From: Agapanthus africanus
Taxonomy: Eukaryota; Streptophyta; Magnoliopsida; Asparagales; Amaryllidaceae
DNA: 64,000 nucleotides
Assembly (NCBI GenBank): GCA_030015575.1
Contig: CM057342.1
Span: 618,169,348-618,233,347, forward strand
Direction: 5' to 3'
The first letter of the stretch is position 1. Every line of letters starts with the position of its first letter. The notes beneath the pieces are model-generated. The model worked only from the letters and a program-made list of their open reading frames with translations, did no database searches and was not told the DNA's origin. A program made the translations under genes and the position numbers. Below are positions 1-10,316 of the stretch, piece after piece.

Positions 1-826
1 CTTGGAAGAAAAAGAATTTTTATAAGATTGTGAGCCAAAAATAAGTTTGGGGGAGGATTTCACTTGCATTATTTCTTGTCCCCTTTCTCCTCCCAAGTTT
101 ACAGGTTTTTGAGCTTAACGGATGTCATCAGTGAGGACACTACTGTAAACAGGTTTGGGGGAGGTTTGTGCTTATTTACATATTAATTTGCATCATATTT
201 TGCATAAGCGCAACATTTTCAAAAAAAAAAAATTTTAAAATTTTCTTTTATAACAAAAGAGTAGAAAGTGAAAAATTACATCCAAAAGATAGAAATAGTT
301 TAAGAAAATCAAGAAAATTAGAAGTTTTCTTAAACGAACTAGTAATAAATAGTTATGAGCTGTTGTCCCAAGGGTTAGTAAGATGAAAGAAGTCACAAAT
401 CTGAGGATAAAAATAAGTCTGAAAATACTTTCTATTCTGGAAGCCAAACATTTGAATGTTTTATTGAGGGATGATGTGATTTCTAATATCTTTTCATGAC
501 TATTAAGATAGGGCTCATGACAACTGAAAATCTAGTGTAGTTGGAAACTCTAAATTTTCAAAGTATTTCTTTTATGGTTCTTATCTTTATATGTAAATTT
601 CACCATCTCTCTTTTATTATAGGATTTTGTGGGTGTAATCCGCTGAAAACCCTCAGGAGACAACACTCCTCCTACTAGGGACACCTAGAGGTTTAACGGC
701 TTGTTGCACGTGCTCAGTGCAATCGTGTTTGCCTACGAAAGTGTGCTTAGTTTTCTCCTTTCTTTTTCTCTTTCTCTTGAATAAACTAGTTTGCTCGGGA
801 CGATCAAAGATAAGTTTGGGGGTATT
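1..826 (+). mobile_element. Athila-like gypsy element, 3' non-coding internal region
   Basis: There is no supported coding sequence here. The block at about 611-725 (ending of the internal region, with the phrase AGGTTTAACGGCTTGTTGCA) is matched in reverse complement at about 61925-62045, next to the Athila-like element at the other end of the window. Two polypurine-like tracts (AAGTTTGGGGGAGG near 43-56 and a similar one at 150-164) precede the true polypurine tract at 811-826. The integrase end that should lie upstream is outside the window. The two short reading frames here (168-386 and 717-980) have no recognisable domains and I do not call them genes. The Athila assignment rests on homology to the right-hand element, which keeps integrase. 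Confidence 0.7.
811..826 (+). other. polypurine tract before 3' LTR
   Basis: TAAGTTTGGGGGTATT lies directly before a TGTTCA LTR start. The same junction appears in reverse complement at 61846-61862 in the right-hand Athila-like element. It is the expected plus-strand primer. Confidence 0.75.
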
Positions 827-2307
827 TGTTCAGTTGATAAAACTGCACATTTGTTATTACATTTTTCCTACCATTTCTATACTAGAAAATGTGTTTATTA
901 TAATATACGATACATATAAGGGTTTATCTGTAAAAATACTATTTTTCATGTGTAGATATATTATAATTAACATTTGGTAGGAAAATGTATGAAAAAATAC
1001 CATTGACCAAATCTTAAGGGTGAAATTAATATCTAAATAAAACAAAACAATACTAATATTATTTGTTGAGATTGTACAGAATTTTTCAGGGCTAAAAATC
1101 AAGGGAATCAAAGTTTTTAAGAGCAAACCTGCCTAATTAAGAAAGCAAACTAAGAAATCAATTCTGGCAGAAACAAAGAAAAAATTCCCAATTTCCAGAG
1201 GTTTCAGAGATCGCCACGTGTCATAAAGAGAGAAACCCCAGAAAAATCATCAAAAGATCACACTGTTTAGCCGCGGATCCGCGGCCAAACCCCCTATTGG
1301 CCGCGGATCCTCCGCGTGCCAGATGGATTAGAAGCTGTGATTTCTTCTGTTGAATCTTAACTGTTGGTTTCCAATTTTGGAAGCTAGATTTCTGGTTTTG
1401 GGACTATAAATAAAGACCGAGAGCCTTTTGGAAAAATTGTCAAGCTGAAGAGATCACGAAGTCCAAGACGGCTCACGCATCCAAGCTGATCATCAACGGT
1501 TCATCTACCTCCTTAGAAGAGATCGAGAAGCAAACTAGTATCTGTAATCATTTTCTAAGGAAACAAAGTGTAAATGAGTTTTGTTGATTAATAAAGGTAG
1601 TTCTTTTTCTTATTCTATTTATTTGTAGTTTCATTATGAATTCTCTCTCCATCTTTTCTTCTTCCAACATGCGCGAGTAATTCTCCGCTTGTTAGGGTTC
1701 GTAGGATTAGGGTAGGTTAATGGATGATGAATATCCTTAAACTCTTTTTACGTCCTATAATGTTAATAAATTTTATCAAAAGAATCATTAACATCCTAAT
1801 CGGGCGTGCTATCAATTTATTGTTGGTCTTGACCGCGATTAGATATTAGATTAACGTTTGTTTTGGTAAATGCTAGATATGAACGGAATTCCATGTCGAG
1901 ATAGAGGTTAAGAGTGGGATCTCTTTTCCCTCCAGAAACCCTAATTTACATGCATCACTATCGTTCTAGTTTTAAATCTATTAAAGGATAAAAAAAGGTA
2001 ATATTTAATTAATCATCCATAACTACTAAATCCTAATGAACCCTACAAGCCCCCTTCTTATATAAACTTACATCCGTAGTTATTCTAGATCTATATTTTG
2101 CATCCGTGTTTAATGTAGATCTAGATCCTACAACCATTCTACAACATTCTTCTTTCTTCCTCCTCTCTTTCTCAACACATCTAAAGTAAGAATAAAAGGT
2201 TCAACGTTTTCCAGAGGACGACCCGTACTCATCTTGGTCTAACTACGCGCGACACCGCTATTGATTGCGGTTAACTACTACTACACTTAAAAAGATCAGA
2301 TCAATCA
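827..2307 (+). mobile_element. Athila-like 3' LTR
   Basis: The LTR starts with TGTTCAG at 827 behind the polypurine tract. Its end is placed near 2307 (ATCAATCA) by alignment with the right-hand Athila-like LTR. Both share GGACGACCCGTACTCA (here about 2216-2231) and a GATTGCGGT block near the terminus. A TATA-like box (TATAAATAAA, 1405-1414) lies about 90 bp after a GC-palindrome pair, as in the right-hand copy. No coding sequence is expected. The exact 3' end could be off by about 15 bp because no target duplication can be checked. Confidence 0.7.
1270..1316. repeat. paired GC palindromes in LTR promoter region
   Basis: A perfect 16-bp palindrome, GCCGCGGATCCGCGGC (1270-1285), is followed after a 14-bp spacer by a near copy, GCCGCGGATCCTCCGCG (1300-1316). 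The pair is about 90 bp upstream of the TATA-like box. Similar pairs occur at 61348-61396 and 41733-41779. Confidence 0.85.
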
Positions 2308-2372
2308 ACGTGTCACATGCGTAAACCAGTTAGGCTCCTGAGGACCACGGAGGGGGAATCGGCGTAGTACAG

Positions 2373-3187
2373 TGGGGGCTTCTCTCAAACCCTGTCTCCG
2401 AGATTGCACCCCACTCCTTGCCCCCGAGTACTTCAGCAGTCAAGCCAACTGTCCCTTCGCTCTACTCCGAGCCTTTGCAGGCCCGAGCTTCCTCGTCCAT
2501 CCGGCTCGCCTCCGAGCCTTCCATCGGCCCGAGCTTCTTCGGCCATCCGGCTTGCCTCCGAGCCTTCCTTCGGGCTGAGCTTCCTCGCCCTCCCGGCTCA
2601 CCTCCGAGCTATCACAGTACTAAGATACCTCGGCCTCCCGCTCGTTCCCGAGCCTCCCGCCGAGCTCATCTTCCTCGGTGTTTTCGACCGACCAACGACA
2701 CCTATCGCAGGCGCAACCGCCTCACCTCCGCGAATCTCGCCAGGCGCGAGATATCTGCCGGCCACGTCCCACGTTCCATGCCATCACGATCCCCCATTAA
2801 CGAGCCTGTCTCGTCATTAATGAGAGATCCCGCCCATCACGCGGGCATGACGCCGGGAGCGTAACTGCCGGCGTGATTTTGGTGCCTGTCTGCCTGTTGC
2901 CACCACTATATAAACCCCTCCTTTAGACGGTTCAAGTAAGTCTTTTTCCACTCACCAAGCCGTTACTTTGCTCGGATTTCCTCTCTAACTTGACCGTCGA
3001 AGGGTCCTCGGTGGTACAACCATCCCGAGACTTCCTTGCAGGTAGCTCGGCCCAAACAACCTTAAACCCATTAAGATCCACACACTTCAGGCGCCATCCT
3101 CCAACTCCAATCCCAGCTGTCCATCATCGCCAACAGTAGATCTACGGAAGGTAATATCTTGACGTGATCCGACATCCTTCACCAACA
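2373..3187 (+). mobile_element. GC-rich LTR-like block, family unassigned
   Basis: This GC-rich block stands out sharply from its AT-rich surroundings. It begins after a purine tract (CAGTGGGGG), has a TATA-like CTATATAAACCCC near 2906-2918, and ends with CACCAACA. That resembles gypsy LTRs of the Tat/Retand type, but I see no internal domains, primer-binding site or target duplication. Overlapping open frames at 2372-2864 come from the tandem repeats and base composition and do not look like a gene. The left flank (2308-2372) is unassigned. Confidence 0.4.
2481..2618. repeat. three tandem copies of a 46-bp GC-rich unit
   Basis: Copies start at 2481, 2527 and 2573, each opening with GCCCGAGCTT or GGCTGAGCTT and containing a CCTCCGAGC core. 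The constant 46-bp step shows tandem duplication. Confidence 0.8.
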
Positions 3188-3199
3188 AAAAAGATTAAA

Positions 3200-3860
3200 T
3201 GTTGATGAAAATTTTATGTTGTGAAAATAGCACAAAAGTATGCAACGGATGATTGATACGCATCAATCTGAACTAATGAAAAAATTAAATACAGCAACTA
3301 CGCAAAAACAATAAATAATAAAGGAAAACACACGAAGCAAAGAACGCAAGATATTATCCAGGTTCGGTGGACACTTGCACCTAATCCTGCAAACCGACGA
3401 CGAATTGCTTCCACTATGCAACGAAGAATTACAAGAGAAATTACCGCCCTCTCGATCTTATCCAAATACAAAATTCTTTCTAAATACAAATCTCTCTCTC
3501 CTCTCGGCTAATTAGCCGCGACCACCAATCTAAAAACCCTTTTGGATTTTGTCTCGGCCTCGATTGATTGCCGCAGCCATACAAATATAGTCTCTGTGGA
3601 ATTAAATTTGTTTTCTGGCCTTAGCTGCAGCCTCTTTTGGCTATTAATTAAATATATAGAGTATATATAGGAGTAGGAATATAACTTAAAGATAAACTTA
3701 AATTTAAATAGAGATTAGTTTAAATAGAGACGAGTGTGTTGCCTGTGCGTTGCATCTGGATAAGCAAAACGAATGCCTTCCAACGGCCGCCGCCTTCAGT
3801 GGCATAATATAGAGAGCACAAACTGAATACAGGAAATAGAAGATAATATAAGAGTATCTT
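3200..3860 (-). mobile_element. Copia A 3' LTR, R-U5 portion
   Basis: Read on the - strand, this resembles the 3' half of a Ty1/copia LTR. A TATA-like stretch near 3668-3650 is followed by a leader with CTTGTAATTCTTCGTTGC and CCACCGAACCTGGATAAT, ending in ATCAACA at 3200. It is the continuation of the LTR that starts at 7877. The middle has been displaced by an inserted AT-rich segment. The left break with that segment (about 3.8-3.95 kb) is approximate. The 63-codon frame at 3298-3489 is part of this LTR and is not a gene. Confidence 0.55.
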
Positions 3861-4235
3861 TAATCAAAAGGTATAATCATGTATAATCATGAATTTTGGC
3901 CGAGAAAAGTGATTGCTAATTTACACAATTAATATGAACACCACTTATATATATTTAGAAAGGCAAAAAATTAGCCACAAACTTCTCTCTGGAATCCGTC
4001 AATAGTCGATTGATATATATAAAAACAGAGTTTCAAAATGCACCAAAAGTGTATGCTTTCAACTATTGGTTCACAGCCTCTAAAACAAAAATATCTGTAA
4101 TATGTTTTAGTAATTGTTATGTCCACATTCATTGGAACATCACTTCAAGGATTCTGAATTAAGAAATTGAAGTTATGTTAAGCACTGTGATAATTTATTA
4201 TGGCAATATGATAATAAAAAATATTTTATATTTAC

Positions 4236-6790
4236 ACGTTCCTGCTTGATCTTCTTTTCATAGGCCAAAACTGAGTCTGAGACTGGTGTATCCTCATCAG
4301 CATCTACGTTCCTGAAAATCTCCGACTTTCTCTTGTTTGTAGACTTCGCAGTGCCAGGAATCCCATCCTTTTTGTTCACATGCTCAATTTCCTTAAGAAT
4401 ATACAAAGCATGATTTGTAAACCATTTTATTAACTAAATAAATGATATGCATATATAAGTAAGACACTAAAAAAATTTGTTGTTAAATTAGAAATAAAAA
4501 ATACCAAATCTGGCTTCCCAAAAGGTAAGTCTATATTTTGGAGTAAAGAGTTCGTGTTCGTTTCAACTTTCAACTTAATCGTGTATTATAGTTCTCTAGC
4601 CCTGAACCCTAAATTTAAAATAATGAAAAATAATCATAACTTAACTGATATGTGTAATCTATCTTAATATAATTATAAATTTATCGTGGGCTAACAGTCA
4701 TTCTTACTCGAGTAAAACTATGTTGCTTCTGAAGATTTTCAACCGTAGTTTTAGCAGAGTAGCTTCCCGTGGTCTCAATTTTATCTGAAATGCCGTAAGC
4801 AATATAGGGTTGTCTACCATGGATTATGTTATCATCATTTAGAAATATAGTAATTGAAAACCGTTTCCCTATAATGTCCCTTATATCGCTAGGAAACTGA
4901 TCAGGTGTCTTTGCCTGAAACGAAAACCAACCAAATATAATAAATCACACTTATGCTATAAATAATTATTTTATATATCAAATATTTTAGAAATGAAGTT
5001 AAATAATACAAATCTTTTTTAACAGAGCCGGCATTTGCGTTTCAGTTTTTCCGACTATTCTTTTAATCTCACGGTCCATTAAAACAATATTAATAGCATC
5101 ATTGGAATTCTCAGCTATGATTATAACTCTATATCCGATTTATCCATTTGTTAAGTTAATATGAAATATACTGAACTATATAATATCATATACAATTCAA
5201 ATAGTTAAACCGTGTATTAAGCAGTCAAGGGCGTAAACCTCTTATCAGGAAATAACATCGGGTATCACATGCATGACATTTGTATAGTCTAAAATAAGCC
5301 TGTACGTGGAGTCGAAGCTGGTTGTGTCAAATTTGGATTGACATTTTCAAAATCATTGTATCGTGTCATCTTATTCAATGTGTCATTTTCTCTAACGATG
5401 GTGTGAGTTTTAATAGTTCTCACATTCAAATTTAGATTACACATTGCTTCTCAACTAATAGTGTCCTCTTTTAAAATTTCCTACACACATGTTGTTAAAA
5501 TAAACTTCATATAGATGAACTTTCTGACTACAAATCCCATAAATACACATATAATTCTTTAAAACTTCAGACACTTAATGCTAGAGAATCCAAAACAGAC
5601 CAAGCTAATTTGTATTTGCTATATACTCAAATATTTGGAAGATTTCATAATCAATTGGATTAGTAAAGTAAAAAATAATACAAATCAAACCACCAGGTGC
5701 AATAGTTAGGAATATTTTACTGAAAATAGTTACCATTAAAAAAATGAGTTAAAAGAAATGAAACATTAAGGAAAAACCCAATCTGGAGCTAATACCTGAG
5801 GAACTGAGCTTAAATTTAGAAAAAATTAAAATCTTAATCAGCAGATAGTCAATAATTCATATCAATTGATTCAAATGATTTAATCTCGTCTCACTTCTAC
5901 AGTCACAAAAATGGTTGCATAATTCGAAACATAAATTCCTTCTAAAAGAATAAGAATTATCTACAAATTTGTAATGCAATTATAGCCGAATAACAATTTG
6001 AAAAAAGACCTGAGATACGATTATACTACAATTCTATATATCAATTGTAGAGAATCCAAAATAGACCAAACTAATTTCTAGTTGCTATATACTCTAATAT
6101 TTGGAAAACCTCATAATCGATTGTATAGATTTAGAATAAATTGTATTTACAAAAAAATAAAATCTTAACGATCATTTAGTCATGTAAACATATATAGAGT
6201 AAAAGGTGAGATTTATACCCGTTTTAAATTGCAGAAACCTTCATACACAGTAAGAACAGAGTTGTCGATCCTGAAAACGAGACCATTTTGCTAAAAATAT
6301 TTGACATCTTGATAATTCAGATTACAGTAAAATATATCGATTTTCAAAAAAATCAGTAAAAATATTTATATTTACATGACTAAATTATATAGGAATTAAT
6401 AATACAAACAAAAAAATTCCTAACTAAATAATATACGAATTTTGGAACATTTTTGGCAGATTCATAGACCCACGATTTTTTGAAATTTAAATCTTGTTAT
6501 AATATTAATATTTAGAATGGTAATAAGTTATTGCAATCATGTTATAGATAATCCAAAATAGACCCAACTAATTTCTAGTTGATATGTACTCTAATATTTT
6601 GAAAATCTTATAATCAATTACATAGATTTAGTAAAAAATTAGATTTATAAAAAATTAAAATCTTAACGATCATTTAGTCATGTAAACATATAGAGAAAAA
6701 GGTGAGATTTATACCTGCTTTAAATTGTAGAAACCTTCATACATAGCAGGAATAGAGTTATCGATCCTGAAAGTGAGACCATGTTGCTGA
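4236..6790 (-). pseudogene. replication protein A large-subunit (RPA1)-like gene fragment, multi-exon
   Basis: Single-stranded-DNA-binding RPA1 proteins are chains of OB folds. On the - strand, about 5110-5010 reads YRVIIIAENSNDAINIVLMD followed by REIKRIVGKTETQMPALLKK, the pattern of an RPA OB fold (the VLFDRE..LLGK type). About 4915-4692 reads FPSDIRDIIGKRFSITIFL and continues to SYSAKTTVE, the next strand-helix part of that fold. About 4575-4503 (ending FGKPDL before a GT) and 4399-4236 (lysine-rich, acidic tail) look like C-terminal exons. Short exon-like segments at about 6790-6712 and 6290-6215 encode two versions of GLTFRIDNSIPAMYEGFYNL. The N-terminal exons and a start codon are not seen, so I treat it as a fragment. 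Whether it is expressed is unknown. Confidence 0.6.
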
Positions 6791-6860
6791 AAATAATTGA
6801 CAACTTGATGATTTAGATAACAGTAAAATATATCGACTTTTGAAAAAAAACATTAGAAAA
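5580..6860. repeat. tandem duplication of a 470-495-bp unit
   Basis: The block AATCCAAAA(C/T)AGACC(A/C)A begins at about 5583, 6051 and 6546. The exon-like segment with its flanks recurs at about 6190-6330 and 6680-6830. The repeat therefore spans intron-like sequence plus one small exon of the RPA1-like gene. Confidence 0.75.
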
Positions 6861-7410
6861 ACTTATATTTACATGACCAAATGATATAGGAATTAATAAT
6901 ACAAAAAAATCTTAACTAAATAATATAGAAGTTTTGGAATATTTTTGGCAGATTCGTAGACCCACCATTTTTTAAAATTTAAATCTTATTATAATATTAA
7001 TATTTGGATCCATAACAAATCAATCAAAATTAGATTTAATTGCAATTAATAATACAAAAAAAATCCTAACTAAATAATATACAAATCTTTCATATATTTA
7101 ATCTTTCATTATTCAAAATGACAGGAATTTTGGAACATTTTTGGCAGATTCGTAGATTTCATTATTTTAAATTTAAATCTTGTTATAATATTAATATTTG
7201 TACCCATAACAAATCAATCAAAATCGGATTCAATTGCAATTAGTAATACAAACAAAAAAATCTTAACTAAATAATATAGAAATTTTGGAATGTTTTTGGC
7301 AGATTCATAGATTTCATGATTTTAAATTTAAATTTCGTTATAATATTAATAATTATATTCATAAAAAGTCAATCAAAATCAGATTTAATTGCAATTAATA
7401 ATACAAACAA
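6430..7410. repeat. four diverged copies of an AT-rich unit with TTTTTGGCAGATTC
   Basis: TTTTTGGCAGATTC(A/G)TAGA recurs near 6450, 6945, 7138 and 7285, each time followed by AAATTTAAAT(C/T)T and TATAATATTAATA. The last copies are about 150 bp apart. No coding sequence is seen. Confidence 0.7.
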
Positions 7411-7659
7411 AAAAGTAATAATACTCTTCATATTTTAAATAGATTTCTTAAAATCTCTTCCCACAATTTTCTCGTATATATACATTTTTTGAACTCAGGA
7501 TTTATATTTTATATTGATTTCATGATTTTGAATAATGTTTTGAGTGGTGGATTCGTAGTTGAGGTAAACAATAGAAAATGGTTTTTTCGTAATTAAGGTG
7601 TACAGTAGAAAATGACAGTTCTGTAATATTCTGGAACTTTTTTGGAACTCAGGATTTAT

Positions 7660-7877
7660 ATTTTAAATAGATAAGTTTGATAATTTAATTAATTAGATTA
7701 ATTAAATCTTCTCCAAATATATTTCTACTTAAAAACCCTTAACTGCCTCTTGCGCATGTCTAACCGAACGTATTGCGTTCCGCACGTGCTGTACTTGTAC
7801 GCACTATGCACGTGTCTCCGAGTCATAGGCTTTTAAACTCTTGATTTTGGGCTCCGAATTTGCAATCAATTTTAACA
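7660..7877 (-). mobile_element. Copia A 3' LTR, U3 start
   Basis: On the - strand the LTR opens with TGTTAAAATTGATTGC at 7877, directly after the purine-rich GCTGGAGAT of the internal region. The sequence stays LTR-like to roughly 7.7 kb, where it meets the AT-rich inserted segment. The LTR resumes at about 3.86 kb. Confidence 0.55.
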
Positions 7878-8455
7878 ATCTCCAGCTTGATTCAAATTTT
7901 GCAAAATCTCTATATTTCCATGAAAAAATTTGGGATTATGCAATTCATTGTCTCTAGCCTTTATCAAGCAACTAAGCAAATCAAGTCAAAGCAAATCTTG
8001 AACTTTGAAACTAGGACCACTTTCGTAAATGCATCCGTTGGATTTTCATGCGTACCAATCTTCGTAAGCGAAATAATCTTTTTCTCGTTCTTCAAAAAAA
8101 TCTTTCACCTCGATATGCTTAGTTCTAGAACTATAAGCCTGATACTCCGTCAAGTGAATCACACTCTGACTGTTGCAAAACACCTCCGTGAAATCCTACG
8201 GAATATCTATACCACTTATCAATCCATGGAAATATATGGTTTCCTTGATATCCTCCGTAGCAGCTATCAACTCTCCTATGTCGTCGATAATGCGACAAAT
8301 GTAACGTCGATCTCTATAACACTGCGCTAGTGCCCAACATGAATATGTAACCCGTCGTCGATTTTCTTCTGTCCTTATCACCAGTAAAATTCGAGTAACA
8401 ATACCCTTTCACGATACAATCAGCTGTACTGGCTCTGCTAAATAACAAGCCGAAT
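7878..8455 (-). pseudogene. Copia A RNase H, 3' end of pol (decayed)
   Basis: Antisense to the window, the frame at 8440-8330 reads SNFTGDKDRRKSTTGYIFML, the start of the Ty1/copia RNase H domain (the D..W.G....RRST.GY pattern). Further on, stops and frameshifts break the domain. The final segment ends in a purine tract at the LTR. The missing 5' part of RNase H continues at 11573, because the gene was split by the solo LTR at 8456-11567. The long + strand frame over this region is the complement of this pseudogene and is not a gene. Confidence 0.8.
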
Positions 8456-9976
8456 TGTCACGACCCGAAAGTACGGAACGTGACTGGCACTTAGATTACG
8501 AGACGTCTAAAGACGTAACGTAAACTAAGTCAGGCAAAGCCCAGAAAATCTAAACCAAAACCAAAGAGAGTGAAGGAAACCTTTCATGAAAATGACTTGA
8601 AATCAATTTAGTTGCATTGAACCGTTTTTAAAAAAAACATCAAAAATTTCCGAAAATTTTGGCAGTGTCTCCTCTGTAAATTCTATCCCCCAAAATGGGT
8701 ACAACAAGATATATAACCTGTAATCACAAAATGGCATCCCCAAGCGGGAGCTAGCTCTTCGCCCAAAGGCGGATCACAACCACACGCAATATATATGTAA
8801 TATCAAGAAAAGAGCATAAAGAAATACATAAAATAAGAAAAACACAACGTCGGCTCAAGTGAGCTCGACCCAAAAGAAACCACATATACACAAATCTCTC
8901 AGTCTCATCACTAGGTCGAATATACAATAAGAAGTGGTAGATGGAGAATACTAGATACAAAAATAGTACAAAAAGAGATAAAAGTGCCGTCGCAACCCAC
9001 CTACGAGCAATGTCGCGAGTCTGAGCAAAAGAAATCAACAATGAGATAAGCCGCCGCTATAAGGCTGATGAATCCGACCTGCAAGACACTGTGGCACAAC
9101 GGGGGTGAGTTGCCAACTCGTGAGTAGAATATAACATTCAGTAAGGCTATCGTAAGAATGCACGCAAATGCGTTACAGCATGTATGTCCAGATGTGATGT
9201 AATACCTCTAGTATGCATGCACATGTATGCAATGTCAATACTAAATCTTTAAGTATTTTAATTGCTATGAGTTCTGCATTCTTAACTTTAGAAAAAATAA
9301 TGTGTATAATAGCTAAATACCATCAAGAAATCATCTGAAACCCGTGTCAAGAATCGACACCAAATATGAAAAACACATCTGTCTCAATGTCTCACTGTAT
9401 CAATGTCTCAATACATCGGGCTCCGTCAGTCCGGATCAGCCCATATCATCAAATCTCATGACAACGGTCGGTATCCTCCGGATATCTGCCGCGCTAGACA
9501 TCACCGGTAGGTAGTCTTCATCTGCCAGGCTCATCGTCTACAACTCGATCTTCTTGCCCCGAGGTACCATATCGGGCCCACCATATACCCGAAACGGTTC
9601 ATCCACTCCTCGAACCGGGTCTCGAAATCCAACAGAAAACATGAAAACTCATGGTGGACGACACATACATCACGAGAAAACCGCAACTTTGTTTTAAAAA
9701 TGTTAAACATAAGCTTTTGTTAAATTCTTGCGGTTTTCCCCAAAATCCAGAAATCGCAGCAATACTGAAATCCTCAAGAAAATCATAATACCCATCATGT
9801 TGTATATGATAAATGTCTATGATATCAAGGTATGCGATGCGATTTGTGGCTAGAAATCTATGTAAGTATGATGATGATGCTGCGAGGTATATACATGCTA
9901 TGCGATTTCATATATCGTGTATAATGCAAATGGTGATACTAAACGAAACAGGTCCTACAGTGCTCGTGGCATGGCA

Positions 9977-10035
9977 ATTACCAAAGGCGTGTGTGTCAAA
10001 TGAATAGTGCGTATGCAATAGGAGCCAATGGTAAT
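9977..10035. other. inverted repeat in solo LTR (same site as in other Tekay LTRs)
   Basis: Arms ATTACCAAAGG (9977-9987) and CCAATGGTAAT (10025-10035) pair at 9 of 11 positions. The flanks ATGGCA before and GGTG after align with 15355-15413, where the arms are ATTATTGACGG and CCGTCAATAAT. Arm positions 5-7 changed on both sides so that pairing is kept. Confidence 0.75.
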
Positions 10036-10243
10036 GGTGTTCGTGTCCTACAAAGTGATATCGCACATGTGTATATGGATATCCTATGCAAATCTTGCAG
10101 ACGAATAGCTATAAATGTATGAAATGTGCATGAGGGGGGTTAGCTAACTAACAATGCATATCTTGCAAGAATAAAGTAATCCTAACTAGGGGGCGCCTCG
10201 CGCCATCTAGACGATTCCCCCATAGATGAATACATCTACTCAC

Positions 10244-10316
10244 CTGAAAGCCCCGCTAATCCGATCCGACCACCGTCTTGCCTTTGCGCCCCGCGTTCGA
10301 TGTTTCCGCGACCGAT
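10244..10316 (-). other. putative 73-nt internal exon in LTR
   Basis: On the - strand this segment is preceded by CAATTCTAG and followed by GTGAGTAGATG after CTTTCAG, so both ends fit plant splice consensus. The equivalent segments in the other four long LTRs are 73-74 nt with the same boundaries. An upstream donor-like GGGAG/GTATAAG lies at 10865/10864 and a downstream acceptor-like TCTTGCAG at 9079. Confidence 0.5.

Larger units (their letters stand above)
3861..7659 (-). mobile_element. AT-rich segment inserted in Copia A LTR; possible Helitron carrying RPA1-like exons
   Basis: About 3.8 kb of AT-rich DNA separates the two halves of the Copia A LTR and carries RPA1-like exons on the - strand. 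RPA1-like genes are known components of plant Helitrons, so a Helitron fragment is one explanation. A captured or retained host RPA70-like gene fragment is another. I could not identify the TC start, the CTRRT end or the terminal hairpin, and I see no Rep/helicase sequence, so the class is inference. Parts without exons hold tandem repeats (separate entries). Confidence 0.4.

Noticed and set aside
2372-2864. Three overlapping open frames in the GC-rich block
   Set aside because: All three frames are open together because of GC-rich tandem repeats and few stop codons. No domain or codon pattern supports a gene.
7860-8330. 156-codon + strand frame
   Set aside because: It is the complement of the Copia A RNase H remnant, which is recognisable on the - strand (TGDKDRRKSTTGYIFML).
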